64,000 bases of DNA from Rhabdothermincola sediminis (lineage in GTDB: Bacteria; Actinomycetota; Acidimicrobiia; Acidimicrobiales; Acidimicrobilacustridaceae): positions 62,001 through 126,000 of the forward strand of contig NZ_JACFSZ010000002.1 of NCBI RefSeq assembly GCF_014805525.1, read 5' to 3'. Below are positions 9,075 to 16,795 of the stretch, piece after piece (positions within the stretch are counted from its first letter, which is position 1; each line of letters starts with the position of its first letter). Made by a program: the position numbers and the translations under genes. The notes under the pieces are model-generated. The model was given only the letters and a program-made list of their open reading frames with translations. It was not told the DNA's origin and did no database searches.

Positions 9075-9089
9075 GTGACGGGCCGTCAG
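9075..9089. promoter_or_regulatory. CTGACG-type operator, copy 2
   Basis: GTGACGGGCCGTCAG, with arms identical to copy 1 and a centre-to-centre spacing of 27 bp. This is the only promoter here with two boxes, which suggests cooperative or tighter repression of the dehydrogenase pair. Confidence 0.75.
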
Positions 9090-9103
9090 ATCTCCTCCCT
9101 TCC

Positions 9104-9151
9104 GAACTGTTCATCGATCCGCGGCCTCGGCCGCGCACACATGAACAGTTC
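9104..9151. repeat. REP-like nested inverted repeat, copy 1
   Basis: Outer arms GAACTGTTCA (9104-9113) and TGAACAGTTC (9142-9151) are perfect complements. An inner stem CGCGGCC/GGCCGCG sits in the middle. The element lies 11 nt past the stop of the racemase gene, between it and the dehydrogenase promoter. Three more copies with the same spacing occur in the window. Confidence 0.85.
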
Positions 9152-9162
9152 GTGGTAGTCGT

Positions 9163-10308
9163 TCACGCCACCGCACCCTGCTGACGGAGCACGGCGATGG
9201 CTTGTGGGTCGTAGCCCGCCTCGGCGAGCACCTCATCAGTGTGCTGACCCGCCGGTGCCGGCGGCCGGCCGAGCGAGGCCGGTGTGCGGTCGAAGCGCGG
9301 CGCGGGCGCGGGTTGCACGATGCCCTCGACGTCGACGTAGGTGGACCGGGCCCGCAGGTGCGGGTGCCGCGGTGCCTCGGCGAACGTGAGCACCGGGGCG
9401 ACGCACGCATCCAGCTCGGCGAAGACCTCCATCCACTCGTCCCGGGTGCGGGTGCGGAACACGGCGGCGAACCGCTCCTTCATCGCCGGCCACTGGGACG
9501 CATCGTGCTGGTCGGGCAGGTCCTCATCCGCCAGGCCGAGCCCCCGGAGCAGGTTCGCGTAGAACGCCGGCTCGATGGCCCCGACCGACAACCAACCCCC
9601 GTCGGCGGTCTCGTAGACCTCGTAGTAGTGCGCTCCGGAGTCCAACCAGTTCGTCCCCCGCTCGGTGTTGAAGTACCCGAGCATGTAGGCGCTGGCGATC
9701 GGGGCGGCGAGCAGGGCCACGCCGTCGACCATCGCTGCGTCCACCACCTGACCCTCACCGGACGTCGCCCGCTCGACCAGGGCCGCACACACCCCGAGCG
9801 CGAGGAGCATGCCCCCGCCACCGAAGTCCGCCACCAGGTTCAACGGGGGCGTCGGTGGCTGCCCGCGCCGGCCGATGTGAGCCAGAGGGCCCGCCAGCCC
9901 CAGGTAGTTGAGGTCGTGCCCGGCCCGGTCGGCCAGCGGGCCATGCCGGCCCCACCCGGTCATGCGGGCGTACACCAGGCGCGGGTTGTCGGCGCGCAGG
10001 ACCTCCGGCCCCAAGCCCAACCGTTCCATGACCCCTGGCCGGAAGCCTTCGACGAGCACGTCCGCTGCACGGGCCAGCGTGCGCACGACCTCGACGCCCT
10101 CGGTGCGCTTGAGATCGACCGCGATCGAACGCCTCCCACGGGCGTAGACGTTGCCCTTGGCCGTCTCCGGGGACGCGCCGAGCACGTGGTCCGGGCGGTC
10201 CACGACCACCACGTCCGCGCCCAGGTCGGCGAGCACCATGGCCCCGAACGGCGCCGGCCCGAGGCCGGCGAGCTCGACGACCCGGATCCCCTCGAGTGGC
10301 CCGGCCAT
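9163..10308 (-). CDS. mcr: alpha-methylacyl-CoA racemase (family III CoA-transferase fold)
   Basis: A 381-residue protein of the CaiB/BaiF family. The three catalytic residues of the mycobacterial racemase MCR (His126, Asp156, Glu241) are all visible at a constant offset of five: His131 in AGHDLNYLG, Asp161 in VADFGGGGM and Glu246 in AIEPAFY. This separates it from formyl-CoA-type transferases, which use an Asp nucleophile. It should interconvert 2R and 2S alpha-methylacyl-CoA esters, a step needed before side-chain beta-oxidation of sterols or branched fatty acids. The start is the ATG of MAGPLEGIRV, preceded by GGGGGACG; longer upstream codons lack family sequence. Confidence 0.92.
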   Translation of the reverse strand: MAGPLEGIRVVELAGLGPAPFGAMVLADLGADVVVVDRPDHVLGASPETAKGNVYARGRRSIAVDLKRTEGVEVVRTLARAADVLVEGFRPGVMERLGLGPEVLRADNPRLVYARMTGWGRHGPLADRAGHDLNYLGLAGPLAHIGRRGQPPTPPLNLVADFGGGGMLLALGVCAALVERATSGEGQVVDAAMVDGVALLAAPIASAYMLGYFNTERGTNWLDSGAHYYEVYETADGGWLSVGAIEPAFYANLLRGLGLADEDLPDQHDASQWPAMKERFAAVFRTRTRDEWMEVFAELDACVAPVLTFAEAPRHPHLRARSTYVDVEGIVQPAPAPRFDRTPASLGRPPAPAGQHTDEVLAEAGYDPQAIAVLRQQGAVA

Positions 10309-10433
10309 GCCTGTCGTCCCCCTGCTCGTCGCGCTGCCCGCCCGTACCGGCGACGCATCGTAGTGACCGCCCTGCGGTCCAGGACGACCCGTCATGGCGC
10401 TCAACGACCGGGTGGTCGCCGCCGATGAAAAAG

Positions 10434-10447
10434 TAGAATCTGTTCTC
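10434..10447. promoter_or_regulatory. KstR-like operator upstream of the P450 gene
   Basis: TAGAATCTGTTCTC matches the TNNAACNNGTTNNA box of mycobacterial KstR except for AAT in place of AAC and the last base. It ends 25 nt before the P450 start and lies 126 nt from the divergent racemase start, so either gene could be controlled. The weakest member of this set by sequence. Confidence 0.55.
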
Positions 10448-10472
10448 GTCCGGGAGCCGAAAGGGGCCGAAC

Positions 10473-11708
10473 GTGGAGCTCAGCGACGTCAACCTGCTCG
10501 ATCCCGACGTGTTCCGCGAGGGTCGGCACCACGAGATGTTCAAGGTCCTGCGCCGGGAGGACCCGGTCCACTTCCACCCCGAGCCTGACGGTCCCGGGTT
10601 CTGGTGCATCACCCGTCACGCCGACCTGATCACCGTCAACCGTGACTACGAGGCCTTCTCGTCGGCGGAGCAGGGCATCAGCATCCCCGACATCACCCCT
10701 GAGGGTGAGATGGTGCGGGAGATGATGCTCTACATGGACCCCCCGCGGCACACCCGGTACCGGCTCCTGGTCAACAAGGGGTTCACCCCCCGGATGATCG
10801 GGCTGCTCGAGACCGGTCTGCGCACCAAGGCCCGGCTCATCGTGGACAACGTCATCGAGCGCGGCGAGTGCGACTTCGTGACTGAACTGGCGGCGGAGCT
10901 GCCCCTCCAGGCCATCGCCGAGTTGATGGGCGTCCCCCAGGAGGACCGCCACAAGCTGTTCGAGTGGACGAACCGGATGATCGGCATCGACGACCCCGAG
11001 TTCGAAGGGGACCGCGAATCGGCCAGCGAGGCCGCCGCTGAGATCTACCTGTACGCCAACACCCTCGCGGCGGAGAAGCGCAAGGACCCTCGCGACGACA
11101 TCGTCTCCCGCCTGCTCGGAGCGGAGATCGACGGCGATCGGCTGAGCGAGACGGAGTTCGACATGTTCTTCATGCTGCTCGCCGTGGCCGGCAACGAGAC
11201 CACCCGCAACGCCACCTCGCACGGGATGAAGGCGTTGATGGACAACCCCGACCAGTTCGAGAAGCTGAAGGCCAACCCCGACCTGCTGCCCTCAGCCGTC
11301 GAGGAGATCGTGCGGTGGGCCACGCCGGTGCTGCACTTCCGCCGCACCGCCATGCGCGACTACGAGCTCGGCGGCAAGCTCATCCGCAAAGGCGACAAGG
11401 TCGTCATGTGGCACATCTCCGCCAACCGCGACGAGACGGTGTTCGAGGACCCGTTCCGCTTCGACATCGAACGCTCCCCCAACGACCACATCGGCTTCGG
11501 CGGCGGCGGCCCCCACTACTGCCTGGGAGCGAACCTGGCCCGCATGGAGCTGCGCATCATCTTCGAGGAGATCATCACCCGCATGCCCGACATCGAGCTG
11601 GCGGGCGAGCCCGAGTACCTCCGGTCGAACTTCATCGGAGGCATCAAGCACATGCCGGTGCGGTTCACACCGGGGCCGCGGCTGGAACCGGTCCCGGCCA
11701 CCGCCTGA
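10473..11708 (+). CDS. cytochrome P450, CYP125-like steroid side-chain hydroxylase
   Basis: A 411-residue P450 with I-helix AGNETT at 239-244, ExxR in EEIVRWATPV, and heme-binding FGGGGPHYC with the thiolate ligand Cys350, followed by LGANLARMEL. Long stretches (PLQAIAELMGVPQEDRHKLF, AVAGNETTRN, EIVRWATPV, GIKH near the end) agree with M. tuberculosis CYP125A1 as I remember it. CYP125 oxidises the sterol terminal methyl (C26/C27) to the carboxylate that starts side-chain removal. A KstR-like box directly upstream fits that role. CYP142 and CYP124 are close relatives and not excluded. A GTG start after AAGGGG was used. Confidence 0.88.
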   Translation: MELSDVNLLDPDVFREGRHHEMFKVLRREDPVHFHPEPDGPGFWCITRHADLITVNRDYEAFSSAEQGISIPDITPEGEMVREMMLYMDPPRHTRYRLLVNKGFTPRMIGLLETGLRTKARLIVDNVIERGECDFVTELAAELPLQAIAELMGVPQEDRHKLFEWTNRMIGIDDPEFEGDRESASEAAAEIYLYANTLAAEKRKDPRDDIVSRLLGAEIDGDRLSETEFDMFFMLLAVAGNETTRNATSHGMKALMDNPDQFEKLKANPDLLPSAVEEIVRWATPVLHFRRTAMRDYELGGKLIRKGDKVVMWHISANRDETVFEDPFRFDIERSPNDHIGFGGGGPHYCLGANLARMELRIIFEEIITRMPDIELAGEPEYLRSNFIGGIKHMPVRFTPGPRLEPVPATA

Positions 11709-11723
11709 CCCGACCGCGTCGCC

Positions 11724-11740
11724 GGCGGCGTCGCGCCGCC
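11724..11740. terminator. hairpin between convergent genes
   Basis: GGCGGCG (11724-11730) and CGCCGCC (11734-11740) form a 7-bp GC stem with a 3-nt loop, 16 nt past the P450 stop and before the end of the convergent hydrolase gene. No T-run follows. A bidirectional terminator is likely but not proven. Confidence 0.45.
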
Positions 11741-11769
11741 TCGAGCTCGCCCCACAGAGGGCCGGGCGT

Positions 11770-12492
11770 TCAGGTGCCCGCTGGCACCGCGGCGGTGCGG
11801 ACGTCCTCGCAGGCCGCGAGCAACGCACCGGCGAATCCCGGCGACGCGCAGGCCACGTGCCCGTCCTCGATGCGATGGATCGAGGCGTGCGGGATCGAGA
11901 ACGCCAGCTTGGCCTGCTGGGTCGGCACCCACTGCTTCACCAGCGAAGCGGGCAGCGCGGTCATGAGACCGCCGATGCGGGTGGTGCCCGCCGCGGCGGC
12001 CATCAAGGACGAGAAGATCATCCGCTCCCGGATCCCGGGGACGAAGGAGTGGCTGGTGGCGCACAGGACGAGACCGTCCACCAGCCCTCGGTGGCGCTTC
12101 CAGATCAACTGGGCGACCGGCCCGCCCATCGAGTAGCCGGCGAAGACGGCCGAGCGCACCCCCAGCTGCTCGAGGAGGGCGGCGACGTCGTCCGCGCAAT
12201 CCGAGAGCCGGAACCGGCGCGACGAGCGGAGACCTCGAGCATGGCCCCGGAGGTCCGGCGCCAGGACCCGGAAGCGCTCCCCGGCCGGCTCGAAGACCCG
12301 GTACCAGTTGATGCCCCCCGAAGCCATCCAGCCGTGGAGGAGCACCAGGGTCGGCGCGCCCGGCGGGCCGGGCACTTCACGTACGAAGGTGGTGCCCCGG
12401 CCGGGCAGCTCCACCCGGCGCCCGAGGGGGACGGGGAGCCCTGGGGGTTGGGCGGGCTCGCCCGACGCGTCCCGCTGTCGCGGATCGATCAT
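11770..12492 (-). CDS. alpha/beta hydrolase
   Basis: A 240-residue alpha/beta-hydrolase. The oxyanion strand is LLHGWMASGG (51-60), and the nucleophile elbow is GYSMGG with Ser121. Asp near 80 (LAPDLRGHARG) and a His near 217 (EDGHVACASP) complete a plausible triad. It could be an esterase, lipase or thioesterase. Its ATG overlaps the stop of the upstream WS/DGAT gene (ATGA), so the two are translationally coupled, and lipid or wax-ester turnover is a reasonable guess. It is the last gene of the operon LLM, fadD19-like, WS/DGAT, hydrolase, which is headed by a KstR-like box. Confidence 0.85.
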   Translation of the reverse strand: MIDPRQRDASGEPAQPPGLPVPLGRRVELPGRGTTFVREVPGPPGAPTLVLLHGWMASGGINWYRVFEPAGERFRVLAPDLRGHARGLRSSRRFRLSDCADDVAALLEQLGVRSAVFAGYSMGGPVAQLIWKRHRGLVDGLVLCATSHSFVPGIRERMIFSSLMAAAAGTTRIGGLMTALPASLVKQWVPTQQAKLAFSIPHASIHRIEDGHVACASPGFAGALLAACEDVRTAAVPAGT

Positions 12493-13889
12493 CGGCTCAC
12501 CGCGTCGGCCGCGGCTCGCAGCTCCAGGAACGTCTCCTCGATGCCCTCGGCGAGGATCCACGGCTGGGGAACGGCCTCCCGGCACACCATGAAGCCGAAG
12601 TCGACACGATCGCGATAGCTGAACACCGTGACGTTGACACCGGTGCCGTACAGCAGCGGGCCCATCGGGTAGAGCGACTCGATCTCCGCGCCGGCGACGT
12701 ACAGCGGGAACGGCGGCCCGGGAACGTTCGAGATGATCAGGTTCATGATGGGCGGCGTGCGCCGGTCGAGGTGCGCGGCGGTGTACATGCGGGCCGCCAG
12801 CGAGATCAATGCGGGCGGGGCCGCCTCGGTGATGCCCATGATCTTCTCGGCCGCGAGCGTCCGCTGCATCTCCTTGGCGTTCTTGGTGCTCTCGTGGATC
12901 GAGAGCAGCCGCAGCACCGGGTCCGCGACGTCGGTGGCGAGGGAGGCGAACATCGCACCCACTTTCGTGCCGACCTCGGTGCGGTCGTCCTCGGCGCGCA
13001 TCGACACCGGGATCTGCGCGATGAGCGGTTGATCGGGCAGCTCGTCGTTCTTGACGAGGTAGCGTCGCAGCGCACCGGAGCACAAGGCCAGCACCACGTC
13101 GTTGACCTTCACGTCGAAGACCTTCTTGATCCGGCGGACCTCGTCGAGGGGAACCGTCGCGTAGGCGAACCGTCGGTGCGGCGTGAGCTCGGTGTTGAAC
13201 GACGTCCGGGGCGCCTGGAAGGGAGCCACCGGCGCATACGACTGGCGCTGGAACCCGAGGAACTTCAAGCCTTGACGGAGGCTCTGCTCGGCCAGGCGAG
13301 CCACCCGCCACGGCGTGAGCAGGGTCTCGGCGACGCCGCGCAGCAGCAGATCGAACGGGTTGGGAACCTCTTCGAAGACCCGGGGTGGGGGATCGCCGTC
13401 CGACGGTGGGTCGGGCTCGAGGTCGAACAGGACGGCTGCCAGCTCGCTGCCGGAGACGCCGTCGATGATCGAGTGGTGAACCTTGGCCAGCACGGCGATG
13501 CGCCCACCTTCGAGCCCCTCGATGACCCAGAACTCCCACAGCGGCTTGCGCCGGTCGAGCTTGAGGCTGACCAGGTCGCCGATGAGGTTGCCGAGCTGCT
13601 CCGGACCGCCGGGGGCAGGCAGGCCGATACGGCGGACGTGCTGGTCGATGTCGAAGTCCGGGTCCTCCACCCAGCCGGGTCGACCCAGCCCGAAGGGCAC
13701 CTCCACCAGGCGCCACCGGAACTGCGGGGCGAGGTGGAGACGGTGCCCGATCCGCCGCTTCAGCTCCTCGACCGAGAACCCGCCCGGTGCGGTGGTGGGA
13801 TCGGCGATGAGCACGGCCGACACGTGCATGTGCCACGCCGGGGTCTCGCCGTAGAGGAACGCTGCGTCGACACTGCCCATCCGCCTCAT
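12489..13889 (-). CDS. wax ester synthase/diacylglycerol acyltransferase (WS/DGAT)
   Basis: A 466-residue member of the bacterial WS/DGAT family. The catalytic motif HHxxxDG is intact as VHHSIIDG (His138, His139, Asp143, Gly144). C-terminal phrases NLIISNVPGPPFPLYVAGA and VNVTVFSYRDRVDFGF are typical. It transfers an acyl group from acyl-CoA to an alcohol or diacylglycerol, giving storage lipid. The start ATG (MRRMGSVDAAFL) is preceded by GGGAGA at good spacing; a second ATG three codons later is too far from it. It sits 17 nt behind the fadD19-like gene, so activated acyl-CoA from that ligase may feed it directly (inference). Confidence 0.92.
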   Translation of the reverse strand: MRRMGSVDAAFLYGETPAWHMHVSAVLIADPTTAPGGFSVEELKRRIGHRLHLAPQFRWRLVEVPFGLGRPGWVEDPDFDIDQHVRRIGLPAPGGPEQLGNLIGDLVSLKLDRRKPLWEFWVIEGLEGGRIAVLAKVHHSIIDGVSGSELAAVLFDLEPDPPSDGDPPPRVFEEVPNPFDLLLRGVAETLLTPWRVARLAEQSLRQGLKFLGFQRQSYAPVAPFQAPRTSFNTELTPHRRFAYATVPLDEVRRIKKVFDVKVNDVVLALCSGALRRYLVKNDELPDQPLIAQIPVSMRAEDDRTEVGTKVGAMFASLATDVADPVLRLLSIHESTKNAKEMQRTLAAEKIMGITEAAPPALISLAARMYTAAHLDRRTPPIMNLIISNVPGPPFPLYVAGAEIESLYPMGPLLYGTGVNVTVFSYRDRVDFGFMVCREAVPQPWILAEGIEETFLELRAAADAVSR

Positions 13890-13906
13890 CCGCCGCAGTC
13901 TCCCAC

Positions 13907-15562
13907 TCAGCCGGGCGGAGGTGAAGGGCCGGTGGATGACGAGCCGGTGGTGGCCGACCCCTCGAGCACCTGCCTGGCCCACCGGTAGTCGGCCTTGCCC
14001 GCGGGCGACCGCACCACCTCGTCGACCAGCACCACGCTCCGGGGCAGCTTGTACCCGGCGAGATGGCCGCGGGCGTGGCCGGCCAGGGTCTCGAGCGTGG
14101 GCGCGGCGCCCGGCGCCGGCTGCACAACGGCCGCCACCGCCTGGCCCCACCGCTCGTCGGGGATCCCGACCACCACCACGTCGTAGACGTCGGGATGGGT
14201 CTTGAGCACGGCCTCGACCTCTTCGGGGAAGACCTTCTCCCCGCCGGTGTTGATGCACTGCGAGCCACGGCCGAGGAGCCGGATCGACCCGTCCGCCTCC
14301 ACCGTGGCCAGGTCACCGGTGAGCACCCAGCGGCGGCCGCCCACCTCCACGAAGACCTCCGCGGTCTTGGCGGGGTCGTTGTAGTAGCCGAGCGGGATGT
14401 GGCCCGTTCGCGCCACGCGGCCCTGCTGGCCCGATCCGGGAGTGACGGGCTCGAGCGTCGTCTCGTCGAGCACCACGGTCGTGTCGTCCATGGGTTGGAA
14501 CACCACCGCCTCCGACGCGGCGCCTTCGGTCGGCCCGGTGGTGCGCGACGCTCCCTGGGCGCCCGTCTCGGACGAGCCGAAGCCGTTGGTGATCATGACG
14601 TTGGGGAGCGTCGTGGTGAACCGTTCCCGCAACGCCGGCGACAGGGGCGCCCCACCGGAGCCCACCGAGAACAGCGTCGAGACGTCGAAGGGCCCGTGCT
14701 CGTCCCAGGCGTCGAGCAGGGGCCGCACGACCGCGTCACCCACCACGGTGAGCAGGTTGACCTGCTCCCGCTCCACCGTGCGCCAGACGGTCACCGGATC
14801 GAGCGACCCCGGCAGCAACACCACCTTTCCGCCGGCGAACAGCCACGACAACGCGGTCCACTGACCGGCGGCGTGCATCAGGGGAGCGACCGGCAGGTAC
14901 ACGAAGGTGCCGTCGATGATCCGGTCGAGCAGCTCGGCGGGTCGCTCGACCGGGCCGAGCAGCCGCATCGGGTCGCCGCCACCGATGCAGGAGTAGAACG
15001 CGTCCTCCTGCCGCCAGACCACCCCTTTCGGCATCCCGGTGGTGCCGCCGGTGTAGATCACGTAGGGGTCATCGCTGCTGCGGGGCCCGTAGCCGGCTTC
15101 GCCGGGCTGCCCGGCGAGCGCCTGCTCGTAGGCCTCACCCGTCGCCAGGGTCCAGCCGAGGCCTGGCAGGTGACCGCGCACCGCCTCCACGCGCTCGGCG
15201 AACCCCGCGTCGTGGATGACGCCGACCAGATCGGCGTCATCGAACAGGTAGCACAGCTCGTCCTCGACGTAGCGGTAGTTGACGTTGATGGGCGCGGCTC
15301 GCAGCTTGTAGGCCGCGAGCATCGCCTCGAGGTACTCGTTGCCGTTCGTGAGGTAGAGCCCGACGTGTTGACCGGCACCGACCCCGCGCGCCGCCATCCA
15401 GTGCGCGAGCTGGTTGGCGCGGGCATCGAGCTGGGCGTAGGTCAGCCGGAGGTCGGAACCGTCAGGGCGCCGACCGACCACGACCAACGCCTCCCGCTCG
15501 GCGACGCGCGGGACGACGGCTTCCCAGATGTCGGCGAGGTTGAAGGTGTCGAGCTCGGCCAC
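13907..15562 (-). CDS. fadD19: steroid-side-chain acyl-CoA synthetase, FadD19-like
   Basis: An AMP-forming ligase of 551 residues. The P-loop is YTGGTTGMPKGVVWR, followed by GSSETG, the late motif TGDLATVEADGSIRLLGRGS and the catalytic lysine region SPAGKADYRWA. It resembles M. tuberculosis FadD19 throughout as remembered (INVNYRYVEDELCYLFDD, INTGGEKVFPEEVEAVLK). FadD19 loads the oxidised C26 sterol side chain onto CoA after CYP125. The GTG start 5 nt past the LLM stop is the only one giving the family N-terminus. The operon has a KstR-like box in front, as expected for this function. Specificity is inferred. Confidence 0.85.
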   Translation of the reverse strand: MAELDTFNLADIWEAVVPRVAEREALVVVGRRPDGSDLRLTYAQLDARANQLAHWMAARGVGAGQHVGLYLTNGNEYLEAMLAAYKLRAAPINVNYRYVEDELCYLFDDADLVGVIHDAGFAERVEAVRGHLPGLGWTLATGEAYEQALAGQPGEAGYGPRSSDDPYVIYTGGTTGMPKGVVWRQEDAFYSCIGGGDPMRLLGPVERPAELLDRIIDGTFVYLPVAPLMHAAGQWTALSWLFAGGKVVLLPGSLDPVTVWRTVEREQVNLLTVVGDAVVRPLLDAWDEHGPFDVSTLFSVGSGGAPLSPALRERFTTTLPNVMITNGFGSSETGAQGASRTTGPTEGAASEAVVFQPMDDTTVVLDETTLEPVTPGSGQQGRVARTGHIPLGYYNDPAKTAEVFVEVGGRRWVLTGDLATVEADGSIRLLGRGSQCINTGGEKVFPEEVEAVLKTHPDVYDVVVVGIPDERWGQAVAAVVQPAPGAAPTLETLAGHARGHLAGYKLPRSVVLVDEVVRSPAGKADYRWARQVLEGSATTGSSSTGPSPPPG

Positions 15563-15567
15563 AGTGT

Positions 15568-16698
15568 TCAGCCGAGCGTATACCCGGCCTTCTCCCGCAT
15601 ACGGGTGCTGCGATGGACCGGGTCCTTGTCGAACTGCGGGATGACCTCCTTGCCGAACAGCTCCATGGACTCGATCACCACCTCCGCGGGCAGGTTGTTG
15701 GTCGTCGGGCTGAAGCAGAGCTGATCGGCCCCGATGTCGACCCACCGCTGGACGGCCTTGGCGCAGTCGTCGGGGTCGCCCACGACCACCATGCCGATCT
15801 CCACCGCCTTCTTCAGCTGGTCGATGGTCGGCTCGGGCACCAGCTCGGGCCACTGGGGGAAGCCGTCGGGCTTGGGGATGTTGTCGAGCCAGTGCATCTG
15901 GAGGCTCGTGTAGTAGTTCATCCCCATGTTGACCGCGGTCTCGAAGGCCTTCTCGCGGTCTTCCATGCAGAGCATGTTGGTGACCACCATGATGTTGTCG
16001 TTCACGTAGTCCCCGACGGGTGTCGCGTCGGCCACCGCGTCTTTGTAGGACTTGATCAGCGGCTCGATCTTGCTCGGCGTGCCGTGGGTGAAGCAGAACG
16101 CACCGAGGCCCATGCTGCCGGCCTTCGAGAACGTGCCGGGGCTGCCGGCCGCCACCCACATCGGCGGGTGCGCCGCACCGTAGGGCTTGGGGAACACCTC
16201 GCGCTCGGGCATGCGGAAGTACCGGCCCTCGTAGGAGTAGGGGCCGGGCTTCCACATCTTCGGGATCTCCCGCACTGCTTCGTCCCACATGGCCGTGGTC
16301 TCGTCGAGATCGTCGATGTCGAAGCCGTAGACCTCGGTGGTGGACGAGCCCCGCCCGGTGCCGAACTCGAAGCGACCCTTGGTGACGTGGTCGAGCAGCG
16401 CCACGGTCTCGGCCACCCGGGCCGGGTGGTTCACCTTCGGCGTGATGTTGAAGATCGCCGAGCCGACGTGCACCCGCTCGGTCTGCGCGGCGATGAACGA
16501 CAGGTAGACCTCGGGCCCGGGCATGTGGCTGTACTCGTCGAGGAAGTGGTGCTCCGGGCACCAGACGTACTTGATGCCGGTGCGGTCGGCGGCGATGCCG
16601 ACCTCGACGTTGCGCATGATGCGCTTGTGCTCGGCCATCGGGTCGACGTCGCGCTCGTACCGGGGGACGAAGAGCTGGGCGAACACGCCGAATTCCAT
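15568..16698 (-). CDS. LLM-class flavin/F420-dependent oxidoreductase
   Basis: A luciferase-like TIM-barrel protein of 376 residues (EFGVFAQLFVPRYERDV, VWCPEHHFLDEYSHMPGPE, GTGRGSSTTEVYGFD, GDPDDCAKAV). Such enzymes bind FMN or F420 and act as monooxygenases or dehydrogenases; the cofactor cannot be decided here. The ATG chosen has AAAGGA at good spacing. An alternative upstream GTG would add repeats of VNGAP encoded by a 15-bp tandem repeat. First gene of the fadD19-like/WS-DGAT operon, so a role in sterol side-chain oxidation is suggested by context only. Confidence 0.85.
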   Translation of the reverse strand: MEFGVFAQLFVPRYERDVDPMAEHKRIMRNVEVGIAADRTGIKYVWCPEHHFLDEYSHMPGPEVYLSFIAAQTERVHVGSAIFNITPKVNHPARVAETVALLDHVTKGRFEFGTGRGSSTTEVYGFDIDDLDETTAMWDEAVREIPKMWKPGPYSYEGRYFRMPEREVFPKPYGAAHPPMWVAAGSPGTFSKAGSMGLGAFCFTHGTPSKIEPLIKSYKDAVADATPVGDYVNDNIMVVTNMLCMEDREKAFETAVNMGMNYYTSLQMHWLDNIPKPDGFPQWPELVPEPTIDQLKKAVEIGMVVVGDPDDCAKAVQRWVDIGADQLCFSPTTNNLPAEVVIESMELFGKEVIPQFDKDPVHRSTRMREKAGYTLG

Positions 16699-16708
16699 GC
16701 CAGGTCCT

Positions 16709-16753
16709 TTCACTGGGGAGCCGTTCACTGGGGCGCCGTTCACTGGGGCGCCG
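16709..16753. repeat. three tandem 15-bp units upstream of the LLM gene
   Basis: Units TTCACTGGGGNGCCG at 16709-16723, 16724-16738 and 16739-16753 differ at one base. They lie in the 5' leader between the operator and the chosen start, and would encode VNGAP/VNGSP repeats if an upstream GTG were used. Function unknown. Confidence 0.7.
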
Positions 16754-16795
16754 TCGCTGCCCTGGTTCCGGCGGCGACCGAGCGCGCTCCAGGGA

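Noticed and set aside
13907-16561. An 884-residue fusion of an LLM protein and acyl-CoA synthetase
   Set aside because: The first part is a shadow of the LLM gene in another frame; the ligase starts at the GTG five bases after the LLM stop.
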